The notes below the pieces were generated by a model that saw only the letters and a program-made list of their open reading frames with translations, was not told the origin of the DNA and did no database searches. Positions 1 to 8,499 of a DNA stretch of 64,000 bases are shown in pieces (the stretch's first letter is position 1; the number at the start of each line of letters is the position of its first letter). The position numbers were made by a program, and so were the translations under genes. Origin of the DNA: Collinsella aerofaciens. GTDB lineage: Bacteria > Actinomycetota > Coriobacteriia > Coriobacteriales > Coriobacteriaceae. The stretch lies in NCBI RefSeq assembly GCF_005845035.1, contig NZ_SPFO01000005.1:1-64000 (forward strand), in the 5' to 3' direction.

Positions 1-33
1 AAGTCATAGATGCGGGCGTGTTGGCTAAAATGG

Positions 34-63
34 GTCGGCCGGGATTGGTCAATCTCGGCCGAC
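34..63. repeat. 14-bp inverted repeat, possible terminator
   Basis: Two 14-bp arms (GTCGGCCGGGATTG and its near complement, one mismatch) are separated by 2 nt, just downstream of the stop of the minus-strand DUF3990 gene. No clear T-tract follows, so terminator function is tentative. Confidence 0.4.
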
Positions 64-72
64 TATATTTGG

Positions 73-432
73 CTAAATTATTCCGACGCTAACAACGTCA
101 TAGGGAGAAATATCAATCAGGCAGTTATCCAGCAGATAACGAAGCCCCTCGCGTGCTACTGGCGTTGAAACATTAAACTCTCTGTTATTCGCCAGAATTG
201 CAAGCCAGTTGAGAATCGAGAACTCACCTGATTCCAAATCCAAAATCGCAAGGCCATCTAAATCAAGCTCATATCGATTGGCAATGCCATCAGACTCGGT
301 CCGACATGCCCACTCCATTGCCATTTCCTCATGCGGTGTGCAATAAAACCCGCGCCCATAGTCATTGAATTGCCTGCATTTATCCAACGATGGATGCTCG
401 ACAACAACCTCCGACCCGTGCCAAAGCTCCAT
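73..432 (-). CDS. DUF3990 family protein (possible toxin-like partner)
   Basis: The 119-residue protein starts MELWHGSEVVVEHP and continues with a YGRGFYCT segment; this HGS...GRGFYxT pattern is what I recognise as DUF3990, a family seen in small toxin-antitoxin-like operons and distantly resembling ADP-ribosyltransferase folds. The start is supported by TAGGAGG seven bases upstream. Family members usually run longer, so the end (YDVVSVGII) looks truncated. The usual small partner (DUF3791) is not visible here, though it could lie beyond the left edge. A doubled palindromic operator lies directly upstream. Family assignment is from memory of motifs; activity is not known. Confidence 0.65.
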   Translation of the reverse strand: MELWHGSEVVVEHPSLDKCRQFNDYGRGFYCTPHEEMAMEWACRTESDGIANRYELDLDGLAILDLESGEFSILNWLAILANNREFNVSTPVAREGLRYLLDNCLIDISPYDVVSVGII

Positions 433-448
433 ATCGACCTCCTAAAAA

Positions 449-495
449 ATATCACCCCAGTGATAGTTTACCAATAACTATCACTGGGGTGATAT
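449..495. promoter_or_regulatory. Perfect 20-bp inverted repeat, putative operator
   Basis: Positions 449-468 and 476-495 are perfect inverted copies separated by 7 nt. Each arm itself contains a smaller palindrome, TATCAC-CCCA-GTGATA, so the site looks like two dimer-binding sites head to head. It covers the expected promoter of the DUF3990 gene and probably mediates autoregulation by an unseen antitoxin or HTH protein. Confidence 0.6.
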
Positions 496-525
496 GAACG
501 GGGGCTTTTGACGGTTTAACCCTGA

Positions 526-1116
526 CTAGAGGCAGGCTTCGGCGATGCGGCGCTTGAGTTCGTCGATGCCGGTGCCAGTCTGGGAGCTTGTAATGATTAC
601 GTTCTCGGCCGGGACGTTGAGCTGCTTCTTGATGGCTGCCGCCTGGCGGGCCTGTTGGGTGCGGCTGAGCTTGTCGGCTTTGGTGAGGCAGACGATAAAG
701 TTGAACTCGTTGCCCTGCAGGTAGTCGATCATGTCATGGTCGAGTTTACTGGGGTCGTGGCGAATGTCCACCAGCGACACAACCAGGTTGAAGCTGCGCT
801 CGGAGTCGAAGAAGTCGCCAATGAGCTCGGCCCAGCGGTCACGTTCGGCCTTGGAACGACGGGCGAAACCGTAGCCCGGCAGGTCGACGAAGTGCACATC
901 GTCAGCCTCAAAGAAGTTGATGTTGCTCGTCTTGCCCGGCGTACTCGAAACCTTGACCAGGTTCTTGCGGCCAAAAAGCTTGTTCATAATCGACGACTTG
1001 CCCACGTTGGAGCGGCCGACAAAGCTCACCTCGGGGCAGGTGGACTCGGGAATCTGCGAAACCTTGCCATAGCTGGCGACGAACTTGGCAAGCTGGTAGT
1101 TAATGGAATCGGCCAT
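526..1116 (-). CDS. engB: Ribosome biogenesis GTPase EngB (YihA/YsxC)
   Basis: This 196-residue small GTPase acts in late assembly of the large ribosomal subunit. G1 is GRSNVGKSS near residue 34, the G2 region is STPGKTSNINFF, G3 is DLPGYGFA near residue 75, and G4 is TKAD near residue 145, all in the order and spacing of the TrmE-Era-EngA-EngB family. Length matches the usual 195-210. I chose the ATG at 1116 because AAGGAG sits five bases upstream; a GTG two codons earlier lies inside that ribosome site. It is followed on the same strand by no close partner; mtnN lies 38 bp upstream and may share its transcript. Confidence 0.95.
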   Translation of the reverse strand: MADSINYQLAKFVASYGKVSQIPESTCPEVSFVGRSNVGKSSIMNKLFGRKNLVKVSSTPGKTSNINFFEADDVHFVDLPGYGFARRSKAERDRWAELIGDFFDSERSFNLVVSLVDIRHDPSKLDHDMIDYLQGNEFNFIVCLTKADKLSRTQQARQAAAIKKQLNVPAENVIITSSQTGTGIDELKRRIAEACL

Positions 1117-1154
1117 GGACACTCCTTGGTCGTAGGTTCTTACAAATAGACGCG

Positions 1155-1895
1155 CTATTGCGCAGCGGCAATGCGGCGGACGATATCGAGCGTGATGTCA
1201 CTTGCGACACGCGCGTACTCGAACAGATCGAACTCGCGCTCGCAAATTGCATCGTACGCCTCGTCACAATTATCGCTGATAGCGCGCAACACCAGGCAAT
1301 CGACACCATTTTTGGTTGCGACATGGGCAATTGCCGCGCCCTCCATGCCGACACAATCGGCATGCGTCGCCTCGATAGCGTCGTTGCGCATGGTGGCGCC
1401 CGTCACAAAGCGGTTACCCGTGGCAATCGTGCCGACCAGGAACTGCTTGGTGCCCTCGTTCGAAGCGACTGCATTTTTCGAAGCGTCAACAAACCCACGC
1501 TCAGCAAGCACGTCGGCGGCAATATCGACCAGCGCGGGCGTCGAGCCAAACTCCTCGAGCCCCGGTGCGGACTCGGCGATAAGCGCGGTATCGGTATCCA
1601 GATAGCGTAGGCGTTTGCCAATGACCACGTCGTCGATATGGAGCTTGGGGTTCAAACCGCCCGCAATGCCCGAAAACACAACAGCCTGCGGAGCATACTT
1701 GCTAATGAGGTGCTGTGTTGCAGCGGCGGCGTTCACCGTGCCCATGCCCGCCGTTGTGGCGACAACTGTCAGGCCGTCGAGCTCACCGCTCACAACGGTC
1801 AAGCCTGCCTCCCGTGCCTCGCAAACGTCGCTCAGCTCTTCCTTAATCTGCATGATCTCTTTTTCGAGCGCACCGATAATCGCGATGGTAGCCAT
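1155..1895 (-). CDS. mtnN: 5'-methylthioadenosine/S-adenosylhomocysteine nucleosidase
   Basis: The enzyme cleaves the glycosidic bond of MTA and SAH, releasing adenine, in the activated methyl cycle and upstream of AI-2. The 246-residue protein begins MATIAIIGALEKEI, the standard Pfs/MtnN N-terminus with the catalytic Glu of LEKE. TTAGMGTVNAA (about residue 50), VFSGIAGGLN (about 78), VGMEGAAIAHVA (about 175) and LRAISDNCD (about 205) are the phosphorylase-superfamily substrate loops, including the catalytic Asp of SDN. A TTG four codons upstream would extend it, but GGGGAA ahead of the ATG at 1895 favours that start. It is adjacent to engB on the same strand. Confidence 0.94.
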   Translation of the reverse strand: MATIAIIGALEKEIMQIKEELSDVCEAREAGLTVVSGELDGLTVVATTAGMGTVNAAAATQHLISKYAPQAVVFSGIAGGLNPKLHIDDVVIGKRLRYLDTDTALIAESAPGLEEFGSTPALVDIAADVLAERGFVDASKNAVASNEGTKQFLVGTIATGNRFVTGATMRNDAIEATHADCVGMEGAAIAHVATKNGVDCLVLRAISDNCDEAYDAICEREFDLFEYARVASDITLDIVRRIAAAQ

Positions 1896-1973
1896 ACCAT
1901 TCCCCAAACCTATACGAAATTCTCAACCAAGGTATGGTACCAGCATTTTGTTTGACCTCGCCAAACGAACACG

Positions 1974-3061
1974 CTAAGCCAGTGCAGCTCGCGTATCAAA
2001 CAGAGCCTTTGCAATCGCAGCCGTAACCTCGCTCGAACGGTCACTCCATGGCATCGATGTCATGACGCTCATGACATAGGTACGGCCATCGATGTCGATG
2101 AGGCCTGCATCGCATGTCGAATAGTAACCACCCTCGCTAATCCAGCCTGCCTTGTTGCGCACCAAAACCTGCTCATCCGCAATGCCATCGCGAATAAACG
2201 AGCGCGATGTTGATGCCAGAAGGCCCGACAACCACTGTGAAGTCTCGGTATCCATGCTCAGATACTCGCTCATCTCGCGCCATAACCTCGCAGAAGTGCG
2301 CGGGCAGTAGGTCGGAAAATCACTCATCGGATCCAGTGCCGTATCGTAATCGATGCCAAGACCGACAATCCAATCCTCGTAACCGACACGGTCAAACGCC
2401 GCACGTAACGCAATAAACGAATCGTTGTCTGAATAAACGACCGCAGCCTCGATCAAGTCGCGCACCGCCTGCCAGCCCATACTGTAACCACCATACGTGG
2501 CTAAAGGCCAATCGAGCGACACCTGACCCGATTCGACCAACGTCTCGCAAATATAGAGCGCATGTAACTGCTCGCTCCATACACCTCGACATCGGCGCTA
2601 TACGTCACGCCTCTACCGCTCGATAGGTCGTAGAACACTACGCCCACTTCACCCAGCTCCTGCGCCCGGCTCAGGGCATCCTGGAGCGAAGCAAGGCTCT
2701 TATCCTCCAAGGTAGGAATCTTGTTATCCACCAACGAGAAGGTCTGAACGGTATCACTCGAAGGGATATCGTTGAAGTCCACCTTCGAAAGTCTCGTCTT
2801 GAGATCTGCCGACGCTTTGGACTTTGAAACCTTTTCGTTTTGCAGCTGTACCGTTGACGCATCTGAGCGCACCGTTCGCTCCGAGGCATAGGCTTTAGCG
2901 GTAATTCCGAGGATAATAACCGCTAACGCTAACATTCCTATGGCGGCAATCTTCGCCCCGCGAATGCGAGCGTCGGCAAGGCCACGCAAAGACGTGCCCT
3001 TCGTCTCATATCTGCTGCTATGCTGCGGCACATACTCATCCCGCGATGCGATGTTTCGCAC
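1974..3061 (-). pseudogene. Serine beta-lactamase-like protein, frameshifted at its SxxK motif
   Basis: Two overlapping frames make up one protein. The upstream frame (GTG at 3061 with AGGAG upstream) gives an N-terminal cytoplasmic tail, one membrane anchor (AAIGMLALAVIILGITA) and the start of a class A beta-lactamase/serine hydrolase domain ending near YGASSY. The downstream frame (stop at 1974) resumes with LVESGQVSLDW and continues to RNKAGW and the C-terminus. The join lies near 2565, at the position where the family has S-x-x-K; a base is missing there and the Lys codon is lost. Either the gene is inactive or this is a sequencing error. Anchored homologues are usually extracytoplasmic penicillin-recognising hydrolases; substrate unknown. 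Confidence 0.75.
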
Positions 3062-3224
3062 GTGGTCTCCTGACTGCTACCGTTTATATACGAGCAGCAT
3101 GATACCGAGCAGGCATTTCTTTCCAAAGATATTCAGCGGCGTTTAAGGTGTCTTTAAAGAAACCACAAGCGTATTTATCCAAATGGCACGATTCTGTTGC
3201 GCATCTCACCGCAACCTTGACCAG

Positions 3225-3300
3225 TCTTTTTGGGACGGGGCTCTTTGGCAATCAACTTGGTGCCCAGGGACATTCATTTAAGTCTGTCCCCAATGAGTGC
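3225..3300. repeat. Intergenic GGGAC/TGTCCC repeat region
   Basis: The 262-bp gap 3062-3323 has no gene. It carries TTTTTGGGACGGGGC at 3226-3241 and a short palindrome GGGACA-N12-TGTCCC at 3268-3290. The first string recurs as part of the 33-bp palindrome at 45681-45793. It lies 3' to pflA. Confidence 0.45.
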
Positions 3301-3323
3301 CTTTGGGGAGCGAAAATGGCTCG

Positions 3324-4142
3324 CTAGCCGATGGCGTTTTTGAGTTCAGCGCGGCGCTTTTTCATGCCCGTCATGACGGCGTTGCGCAGCTCGGGCATGC
3401 GCGCGGTATCCATCTGTGGAACGCCCTCGAGCTTATAGGGAATCCCCAGCTGCTCGTATTTGACGACACCCATGGTGTGATACGGCAGCATCTCCAGGCC
3501 GACCACGTTATGCCACGGGGCAATCAGGCGACCGAGTGCCTCGCACTCCTCCACCGTGTCGGTAATGCCCGGCACCACCACGTGACGGATAACGACCTTG
3601 ATCTTGCGACGTGCAAGCTCATCGCCAAACGCCAGGATGCGTGCGGGATCGCAACCGGTCAGCTTTTTATGCTCAGCCGGATCGGCATGCTTGATGTCGA
3701 GCAGCACCATATCGGTCTCGTTGAGAACGGCATCGAACTTCTCGGGGTGGTTGGGGTCAAACGCATATCCGCAGCTATCGAGGCAGGTATGCACGCGGCC
3801 ATCGGGATTGTTGTGCATTGCACGGAACAGGTCGGCCAAAAACTCGGGCTGCAGGAGCGGCTCGCCACCCGAAACCGTAATGCCGCCGCTGCGATAGAAC
3901 TCATGGTTGCTCTGGAACTCGTCCATCAGGTGCTCGACAGTCACCATGGTGCCGCCGTTAACAGACCAGGTATCGGGATTGTGGCAATACGCGCAGCGCA
4001 TGGGACAGCCCTGAACAAACACCACAAAGCGAATGCCGGGTCCGTCGACCGTTCCCATCGTCTCAATCGAATGTACGCGGCCCAGGGCAAACGCGGAGTC
4101 CTCGGGACGAGCGTCCACACCCTCGAGCGTCATCTCAGCCAT
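3324..4142 (-). CDS. pflA: Pyruvate formate-lyase-activating enzyme (radical SAM)
   Basis: A radical SAM enzyme that places the glycyl radical on pyruvate formate-lyase. The iron-sulfur motif CxxxCxxC is CPMRCAYC, followed by HNPDTW, and TVDGPGIRFVVF precedes it, as in PflA. SGGEPLLQ is the SAM-binding GGE motif. The protein is 272 residues from the ATG at 4142 (GGCAAGG upstream); an ATG seven codons earlier is possible but has no clear ribosome site. It lies about 9 kb from its expected substrate (catalytic subunit 13293-15344, glycyl-radical protein 12956-13207), on the same strand but separated by a sugar operon and an IS element. Confidence 0.93.
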   Translation of the reverse strand: MAEMTLEGVDARPEDSAFALGRVHSIETMGTVDGPGIRFVVFVQGCPMRCAYCHNPDTWSVNGGTMVTVEHLMDEFQSNHEFYRSGGITVSGGEPLLQPEFLADLFRAMHNNPDGRVHTCLDSCGYAFDPNHPEKFDAVLNETDMVLLDIKHADPAEHKKLTGCDPARILAFGDELARRKIKVVIRHVVVPGITDTVEECEALGRLIAPWHNVVGLEMLPYHTMGVVKYEQLGIPYKLEGVPQMDTARMPELRNAVMTGMKKRRAELKNAIG

Positions 4143-4264
4143 TCCCGCTACCTTGCCTCTCATTGGTTTTAGTTACATAAATGCCAGAGCCATTCTAGCC
4201 CATACGCATGATGGTGAAACGGTTTAGTGGTCAATTGAGTTGTTCTATTTGGCCCCACACAAAA

Positions 4265-4297
4265 GCGGCGGGAAGGTTGTCACAACCCACCCGCCGC
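4265..4297 (-). terminator. Intrinsic terminator after the DegV gene
   Basis: A GC-rich hairpin (GCGGCGGG...CCCGCCGC with a second paired block GGTTGT/ACAACC) is followed on the minus strand by TTTTGTGT. It lies 30 bp past the DegV stop codon. Confidence 0.8.
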
Positions 4298-4328
4298 CGA
4301 GGCAATAGATATCGATAGACGCCAGGCC

Positions 4329-5183
4329 TTACGCCTTAAGCGTAAGCACCGCGCCGAAGGCGGTCGGGCCGCAATGGCTCGAGATGACGCCGCCGACCTG
4401 AGTCCAGGTAATGTCCTTAAAGCCAAGATCGTGTGCATAGACTTCCATGTCGTCGCGCAACTCCTCGGAAAGACCCACCGAATACGCCAGGCCAATATGC
4501 GAGTAGTCGATCTCGCCCTTCTCTACCATGTGGTCAATGAAGGCGCGGGCGCACTTGAGCATAGAACCGCGGAACTTCTTGGTCGCCACGAACTTACCGC
4601 CCGTCACCTCAATGCAGGGCTTAATCTTGAGCAGATGGGCACCAAGGAATGCGACGTTGGACAAGCGACCGCCCGCCTTAAGGAAGGCAAGGTCCGTAGG
4701 AACAAAACCCAGCAACACGCGGTCCATGACGGAGTTCGTAAATGCAAAGATCTCGTCAACGGTGGCATCGGGATGAGCCTCAATATACTTGGCGGTCTCG
4801 ACGACAACGAGCGACTGGCCCACCGAGACAAAGCGCGTGTCCATGGAGAACACGTAGTCGCGCCCCTGAGCCGCAATCTTAGAGGACTGATGCGAACAGG
4901 TCGTGGCCTCGGAATATGCAAGATGCAAAATAGTCGCGTCGGGTTGCTCGGCATGGATGCGGTCGTACACATGCGCAAAATCCGCTGGCGAACAGCCACT
5001 GGTCTTGGGCATCACACCAAACTCGTTGCAGCGCGAATAAATCTCGAGCGGATCGATCGAGCCGTCCTCGACGGTCTCGTCACCAATCGTGACATGCATG
5101 GGCACGCGCACGATGCCGTAGCGCTCGCAGAGCTCCGGCGTTACATCCGACCCAGACTCAACCACGATTACATACTTGCCCAT
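4329..5183 (-). CDS. DegV family fatty-acid-binding protein
   Basis: DegV proteins bind fatty acids and, as FakB, deliver them to the fatty acid kinase FakA for phosphorylation at the membrane. The protein opens with YVIVVESGSDVTPEL (the family's D-S/G-x-D-L/V start), contains VPMHVTIGDE, SGCSPADF (family TSqPs/P position, about residue 85), and DTRFVSVGQSL near residue 125. The C-terminal half has CIEVTGGKF and HCGPTAFGAV, both typical. Length 284 fits. The ATG at 5183 begins at the conserved first strand; two upstream ATGs would add up to 24 residues. No FakA is visible nearby. Confidence 0.88.
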   Translation of the reverse strand: MGKYVIVVESGSDVTPELCERYGIVRVPMHVTIGDETVEDGSIDPLEIYSRCNEFGVMPKTSGCSPADFAHVYDRIHAEQPDATILHLAYSEATTCSHQSSKIAAQGRDYVFSMDTRFVSVGQSLVVVETAKYIEAHPDATVDEIFAFTNSVMDRVLLGFVPTDLAFLKAGGRLSNVAFLGAHLLKIKPCIEVTGGKFVATKKFRGSMLKCARAFIDHMVEKGEIDYSHIGLAYSVGLSEELRDDMEVYAHDLGFKDITWTQVGGVISSHCGPTAFGAVLTLKA

Positions 5184-5267
5184 TCTTATCACGACCCATC
5201 TCGACATTGGCTTTTCAATACATGACACGCGCGTCGCGCTGTTGCACAACGGCATCTAAGCGCCAAA

Positions 5268-5306
5268 GAGACGCCGCCCTTTGCACATAACAAAGGACAG
5301 CGTCTC
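5268..5306 (-). terminator. Hairpin at the end of the sucrose operon
   Basis: Imperfect 16-bp arms (GAGACG...CTTTG / CAAAG...CGTCTC) with a short A/T loop lie between the scrB stop and the DegV promoter. The T-tract on the minus strand is weak (CTTTGG). Confidence 0.5.
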
Positions 5307-5458
5307 CCTGGAAAACTCCGTGCTTAACTGAGATTTTACACGGTTTATTAAGGAGTGTTACTTATTCCGCAAACGGTCGCTATACGCGATAAACGGTAGT
5401 TGACCGCGGCAACTGCGACACATTCCGCCCAACAAGTCCAATCGTGCTCCATGCACGG

Positions 5459-6901
5459 TTAATGAGCGAGGCGGTAGAAATCCATCGACGCCGCGCCCTC
5501 GGCGTGCAGCGCCATCGCCGGAACCGCCGACGAATAGGTACGGCTCGTAAGTGCCGCCTCACCGCCGTTGGCAAAAATCTCGACCATCGTAGTGTCCGAA
5601 AGCACGCGCAGGTCGCGAAGCTCGCCGAGCTCAATCGACCTCTGGTCGCGCCCATAGCCTTCGTCACCCATGTCGAGGGTAAGCATCCCGTCCGCATAGC
5701 GCACAAAGACACCCTTGCGAATCTCGAGCTCAACCATCTTGGCGCCCTCACAGGAAACCACGAGATCAAACAGGCGGCCCGGCTCCTCAACGGTTTCACC
5801 GCCTGTCGTGCGAACGCAGTCGCCGCGCATCCTCTCAATCTCGTGCGCCGGCTGCTGGCAGAGCTTACCATCGTGCATGCTCAGCTCTCGCGGCACCGTC
5901 AACGCGCACTGCCACCCGCGCGCCACCGTCGGGTTTTCCGCCGTCGCATCGGGGCAACCCGACCATCCGATCATCAATCGCCGGCCTGCAGCATCCTCAA
6001 AGGACTGCGGAGCATAGAAATCAAAACCGGCATCGACCATCGGGGGCATGCCCTTCCCGACGATTTTAAAGCTCGGCGCCTCCCAATCGGCCTCGATGGG
6101 GAACCACACGCACTGATGCGGATTGCGGTAACGCCAACCATCGGCAGGCACACCCTGCGGACAGCAAACGAGAATAAGCTCGCCATCAAGCTCAAACAGA
6201 TCAGGGCACTCCCACATAAAGCCAAACTTCTCGCCCAGCTCAATGCGCGTCGCATAGCTCCAGACCCCTAAATCACGCGAAGTATAGACAAGCACGCAGC
6301 CACGGTCGTCTTTCGTACGAGCGCCCAGAACCATGTAGTAGATACCATCGTGCTCAAGGATCTTGGGGTCGCGCACGTGCGTACCGATATCGTCGGGGTA
6401 ATCGACTGGTCCAACAGCCATGCGCTTCTCGCCCAATTCGTCGGGATTCTCGGCAACCATATGAATCTGGTTTTGCTCACGGCCCGTCAACACGTAGTCG
6501 TAATCATCGCGGTCAAAATGCTTGACGTTGCCGGTATAGAAGTAGTGAATCTTGCCATCACGTACAAAGGCAGAACCAGAATACGCTCCGCTCGAATCCA
6601 AATCGGAATCGGGGAACAGCACGGGGCCGTGATTCTCGTACGTCACAAAATCCTTTGTCGTCAGATGGTTCCAAAGCACTGGACCGCCATGCGCAGCATC
6701 GAACGGATCGTATTGATGATAGATGTGATACGTATCACCAATCTGAACCAAACCGTTGGGGTCGTTGAGCCAGCCAAGCTCAGGCTCCACATGGAACAGA
6801 AGCCTATCGGGGTCGGACGCGATGCGAGCCGCCGTCTCATCCTGTCCGACACGCCACTGCTCATAGTCCGCGCGTGTCACCTTGTTTTTTTGATTTAACA
6901 T
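5459..6901 (-). CDS. scrB: Sucrose-6-phosphate hydrolase / beta-fructosidase (GH32)
   Basis: A GH32 hydrolase expected to split sucrose 6-phosphate, delivered by the PTS encoded next door, into glucose 6-phosphate and fructose in the cytoplasm. The nucleophile motif WLNDPNG is at about residue 45, RDPKILE (transition-state stabiliser) near 160, and the acid/base motif ECPDLF near 215. A C-terminal beta-sandwich with VEIFANGGEAALTSR follows, as in bacterial invertases. The 480-residue length is typical. It is the last gene of a three-gene operon; a hairpin lies in the 101-bp gap after the PTS gene. The ribosome site is weak. Confidence 0.92.
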   Translation of the reverse strand: MLNQKNKVTRADYEQWRVGQDETAARIASDPDRLLFHVEPELGWLNDPNGLVQIGDTYHIYHQYDPFDAAHGGPVLWNHLTTKDFVTYENHGPVLFPDSDLDSSGAYSGSAFVRDGKIHYFYTGNVKHFDRDDYDYVLTGREQNQIHMVAENPDELGEKRMAVGPVDYPDDIGTHVRDPKILEHDGIYYMVLGARTKDDRGCVLVYTSRDLGVWSYATRIELGEKFGFMWECPDLFELDGELILVCCPQGVPADGWRYRNPHQCVWFPIEADWEAPSFKIVGKGMPPMVDAGFDFYAPQSFEDAAGRRLMIGWSGCPDATAENPTVARGWQCALTVPRELSMHDGKLCQQPAHEIERMRGDCVRTTGGETVEEPGRLFDLVVSCEGAKMVELEIRKGVFVRYADGMLTLDMGDEGYGRDQRSIELGELRDLRVLSDTTMVEIFANGGEAALTSRTYSSAVPAMALHAEGAASMDFYRLAH

Positions 6902-6925
6902 CGCCGTTGACTTTCTCGTCTATGG

Positions 6926-6963
6926 GGAAGGACGCTCGACTCACACGAGTCGAACGCCCTTCC
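6926..6963 (-). terminator. Intra-operon hairpin between PTS and scrB
   Basis: Arms GGAAGGaCGcTCGACT and AGTCGaaCGcCCTTCC pair around a 6-nt loop between the EIIBC stop and the scrB start. With no T-tract it may be a processing or attenuation site that lets the upstream genes be expressed more strongly. Confidence 0.5.
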
Positions 6964-7002
6964 TCAAATGGACTTATCCTCAGATTACACTGAACGGCTC
7001 AA

Positions 7003-8454
7003 CTAGAAGCTAACGTCGAAGCCAGCGCCAGCGCCCTCTTCATCGGTGGTCGGCACGCCCTTTGCCTTGTTGTAGGCAAAGATCAAGACGATCGGCACGA
7101 TAAAGGCGATGAGATTGCCAGCCACATACCACACGAGGGTCTCGGGCGTGACGATGAGCAGGCCAAGCACGCCGGTCAGACCCTGACCGATAGCGCGCAC
7201 CTCAAAGAGCTTGACGAAGGCACCGCCGCAGCCTGCACCGATGCATGCGCAGATGAACGGAATGATCGAATAGCGCATGTTTGCAGCAAAGATAGCGGGC
7301 TCGGAGATTCCGACCAGCGTCGGGATAAAGGACGACATGCAGATGTTGCGCTCTTTGGAGTGCTTCTTGTGAATGAGGTACATACCGATGGCGCCGCCGC
7401 CCTGGGCGATGATGGAAACCGACCAGATGGCCTGGATGTAGTTGAAGCCAGTCGTGGCAACAAGGTTTGCCTCGATACCCTGGATGAACTGATGCGTACC
7501 GGTAACGACGAGCGGCTGCAGGAACGCGGCGAAGACAAAGGCACCAAAGACGCCCATCCTGTTGTACAGGATATCGATTACGCCGGCGAGGACGTCACCG
7601 ATCAGGTTGCCGAGCGGGCCGAACACGGTGAACAGGGCAACGTTAGCAAGAATCAGGGTAACGGTCGGGACAAAGACGAACGAAACGACCTCGGGGATGT
7701 ACTTCTGGGCAATCTTCTCGACCTTGGCCATAAACCAGGCAGTCAGGATTGCGGGGAACACACCGCCCTGGAAAGCAACCATGGGAATGGATAGCGGACC
7801 GAAGTTCCAGTACTCAGCACCCGTCGGGTCCATAACGAACGTGTTGCGGTTCATAAGGCTCGGGTGAACCATGACGATACCGACGAGGATGCCCAGGATC
7901 GGGTTACCGCCAAAACGCTTGACCGCGCTGTACATAACCAGGACAGGCAGGTAGTCGAACGTGGTGGCGATAATGGCAAAGAAGCTTGCGAGGTTCTTGA
8001 GGAACTCGCTGTGATCGGCGAGGCTGCCCTCCATGCCAAAGAGGCCGTTGGCAACGATCAGCGACTTAAGGCCGATGATGATTGCAGCGCCGACGAAGGC
8101 GGGAATGATGGGGATAAAGATGTCCGAGAATACCTTGAGGACCGAGAAGAACTTGCCCTTCTTGTCCGCCTCGGCGCCCTTGACCTCGGAAGCACTGATC
8201 TCCTTAACGCCCGTCAGAGCCATAAACTCATCGTAAACCTTGTTGACGGTACCGGTACCGAAGATGATCATGAGCTGGCCGCTGTTGTACAGCACGCCCT
8301 TGACGCCATCGATGTTCTCGAGCTCGGCCTTGTTGTATTTGCTCGTATCCTTGAGCACCAGACGCAGACGGGTCACGCAATGCGTGGCGCCCTCGATGTT
8401 CTCCAGTCCGCCGACGTTGTCGACGACTTGCTGGGACACTGCCTTGTAGTCCAT
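7003..8454 (-). CDS. PTS sucrose-type EIIBC component
   Basis: This integral membrane permease takes up and phosphorylates a sugar, probably sucrose given the flanking GH32 genes. Residues 1-80 form an EIIB domain with the phosphorylated Cys in EGATHCVTRLRL. The rest is an EIIC domain with about ten membrane segments and conserved GTHQF and GGGAIGMYLI motifs, as in the glucose/sucrose/trehalose superfamily. No EIIA domain is fused at the 483-residue C-terminus, so a separate EIIA (for example EIIA-Glc) is needed. GGAGAGG before the ATG at 8454 sets the start. Confidence 0.9.
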   Translation of the reverse strand: MDYKAVSQQVVDNVGGLENIEGATHCVTRLRLVLKDTSKYNKAELENIDGVKGVLYNSGQLMIIFGTGTVNKVYDEFMALTGVKEISASEVKGAEADKKGKFFSVLKVFSDIFIPIIPAFVGAAIIIGLKSLIVANGLFGMEGSLADHSEFLKNLASFFAIIATTFDYLPVLVMYSAVKRFGGNPILGILVGIVMVHPSLMNRNTFVMDPTGAEYWNFGPLSIPMVAFQGGVFPAILTAWFMAKVEKIAQKYIPEVVSFVFVPTVTLILANVALFTVFGPLGNLIGDVLAGVIDILYNRMGVFGAFVFAAFLQPLVVTGTHQFIQGIEANLVATTGFNYIQAIWSVSIIAQGGGAIGMYLIHKKHSKERNICMSSFIPTLVGISEPAIFAANMRYSIIPFICACIGAGCGGAFVKLFEVRAIGQGLTGVLGLLIVTPETLVWYVAGNLIAFIVPIVLIFAYNKAKGVPTTDEEGAGAGFDVSF

Positions 8455-8499
8455 GTTCCTCTCCATTCCTTTTCTAAATCATAAAACGGTTCGTTGCCG

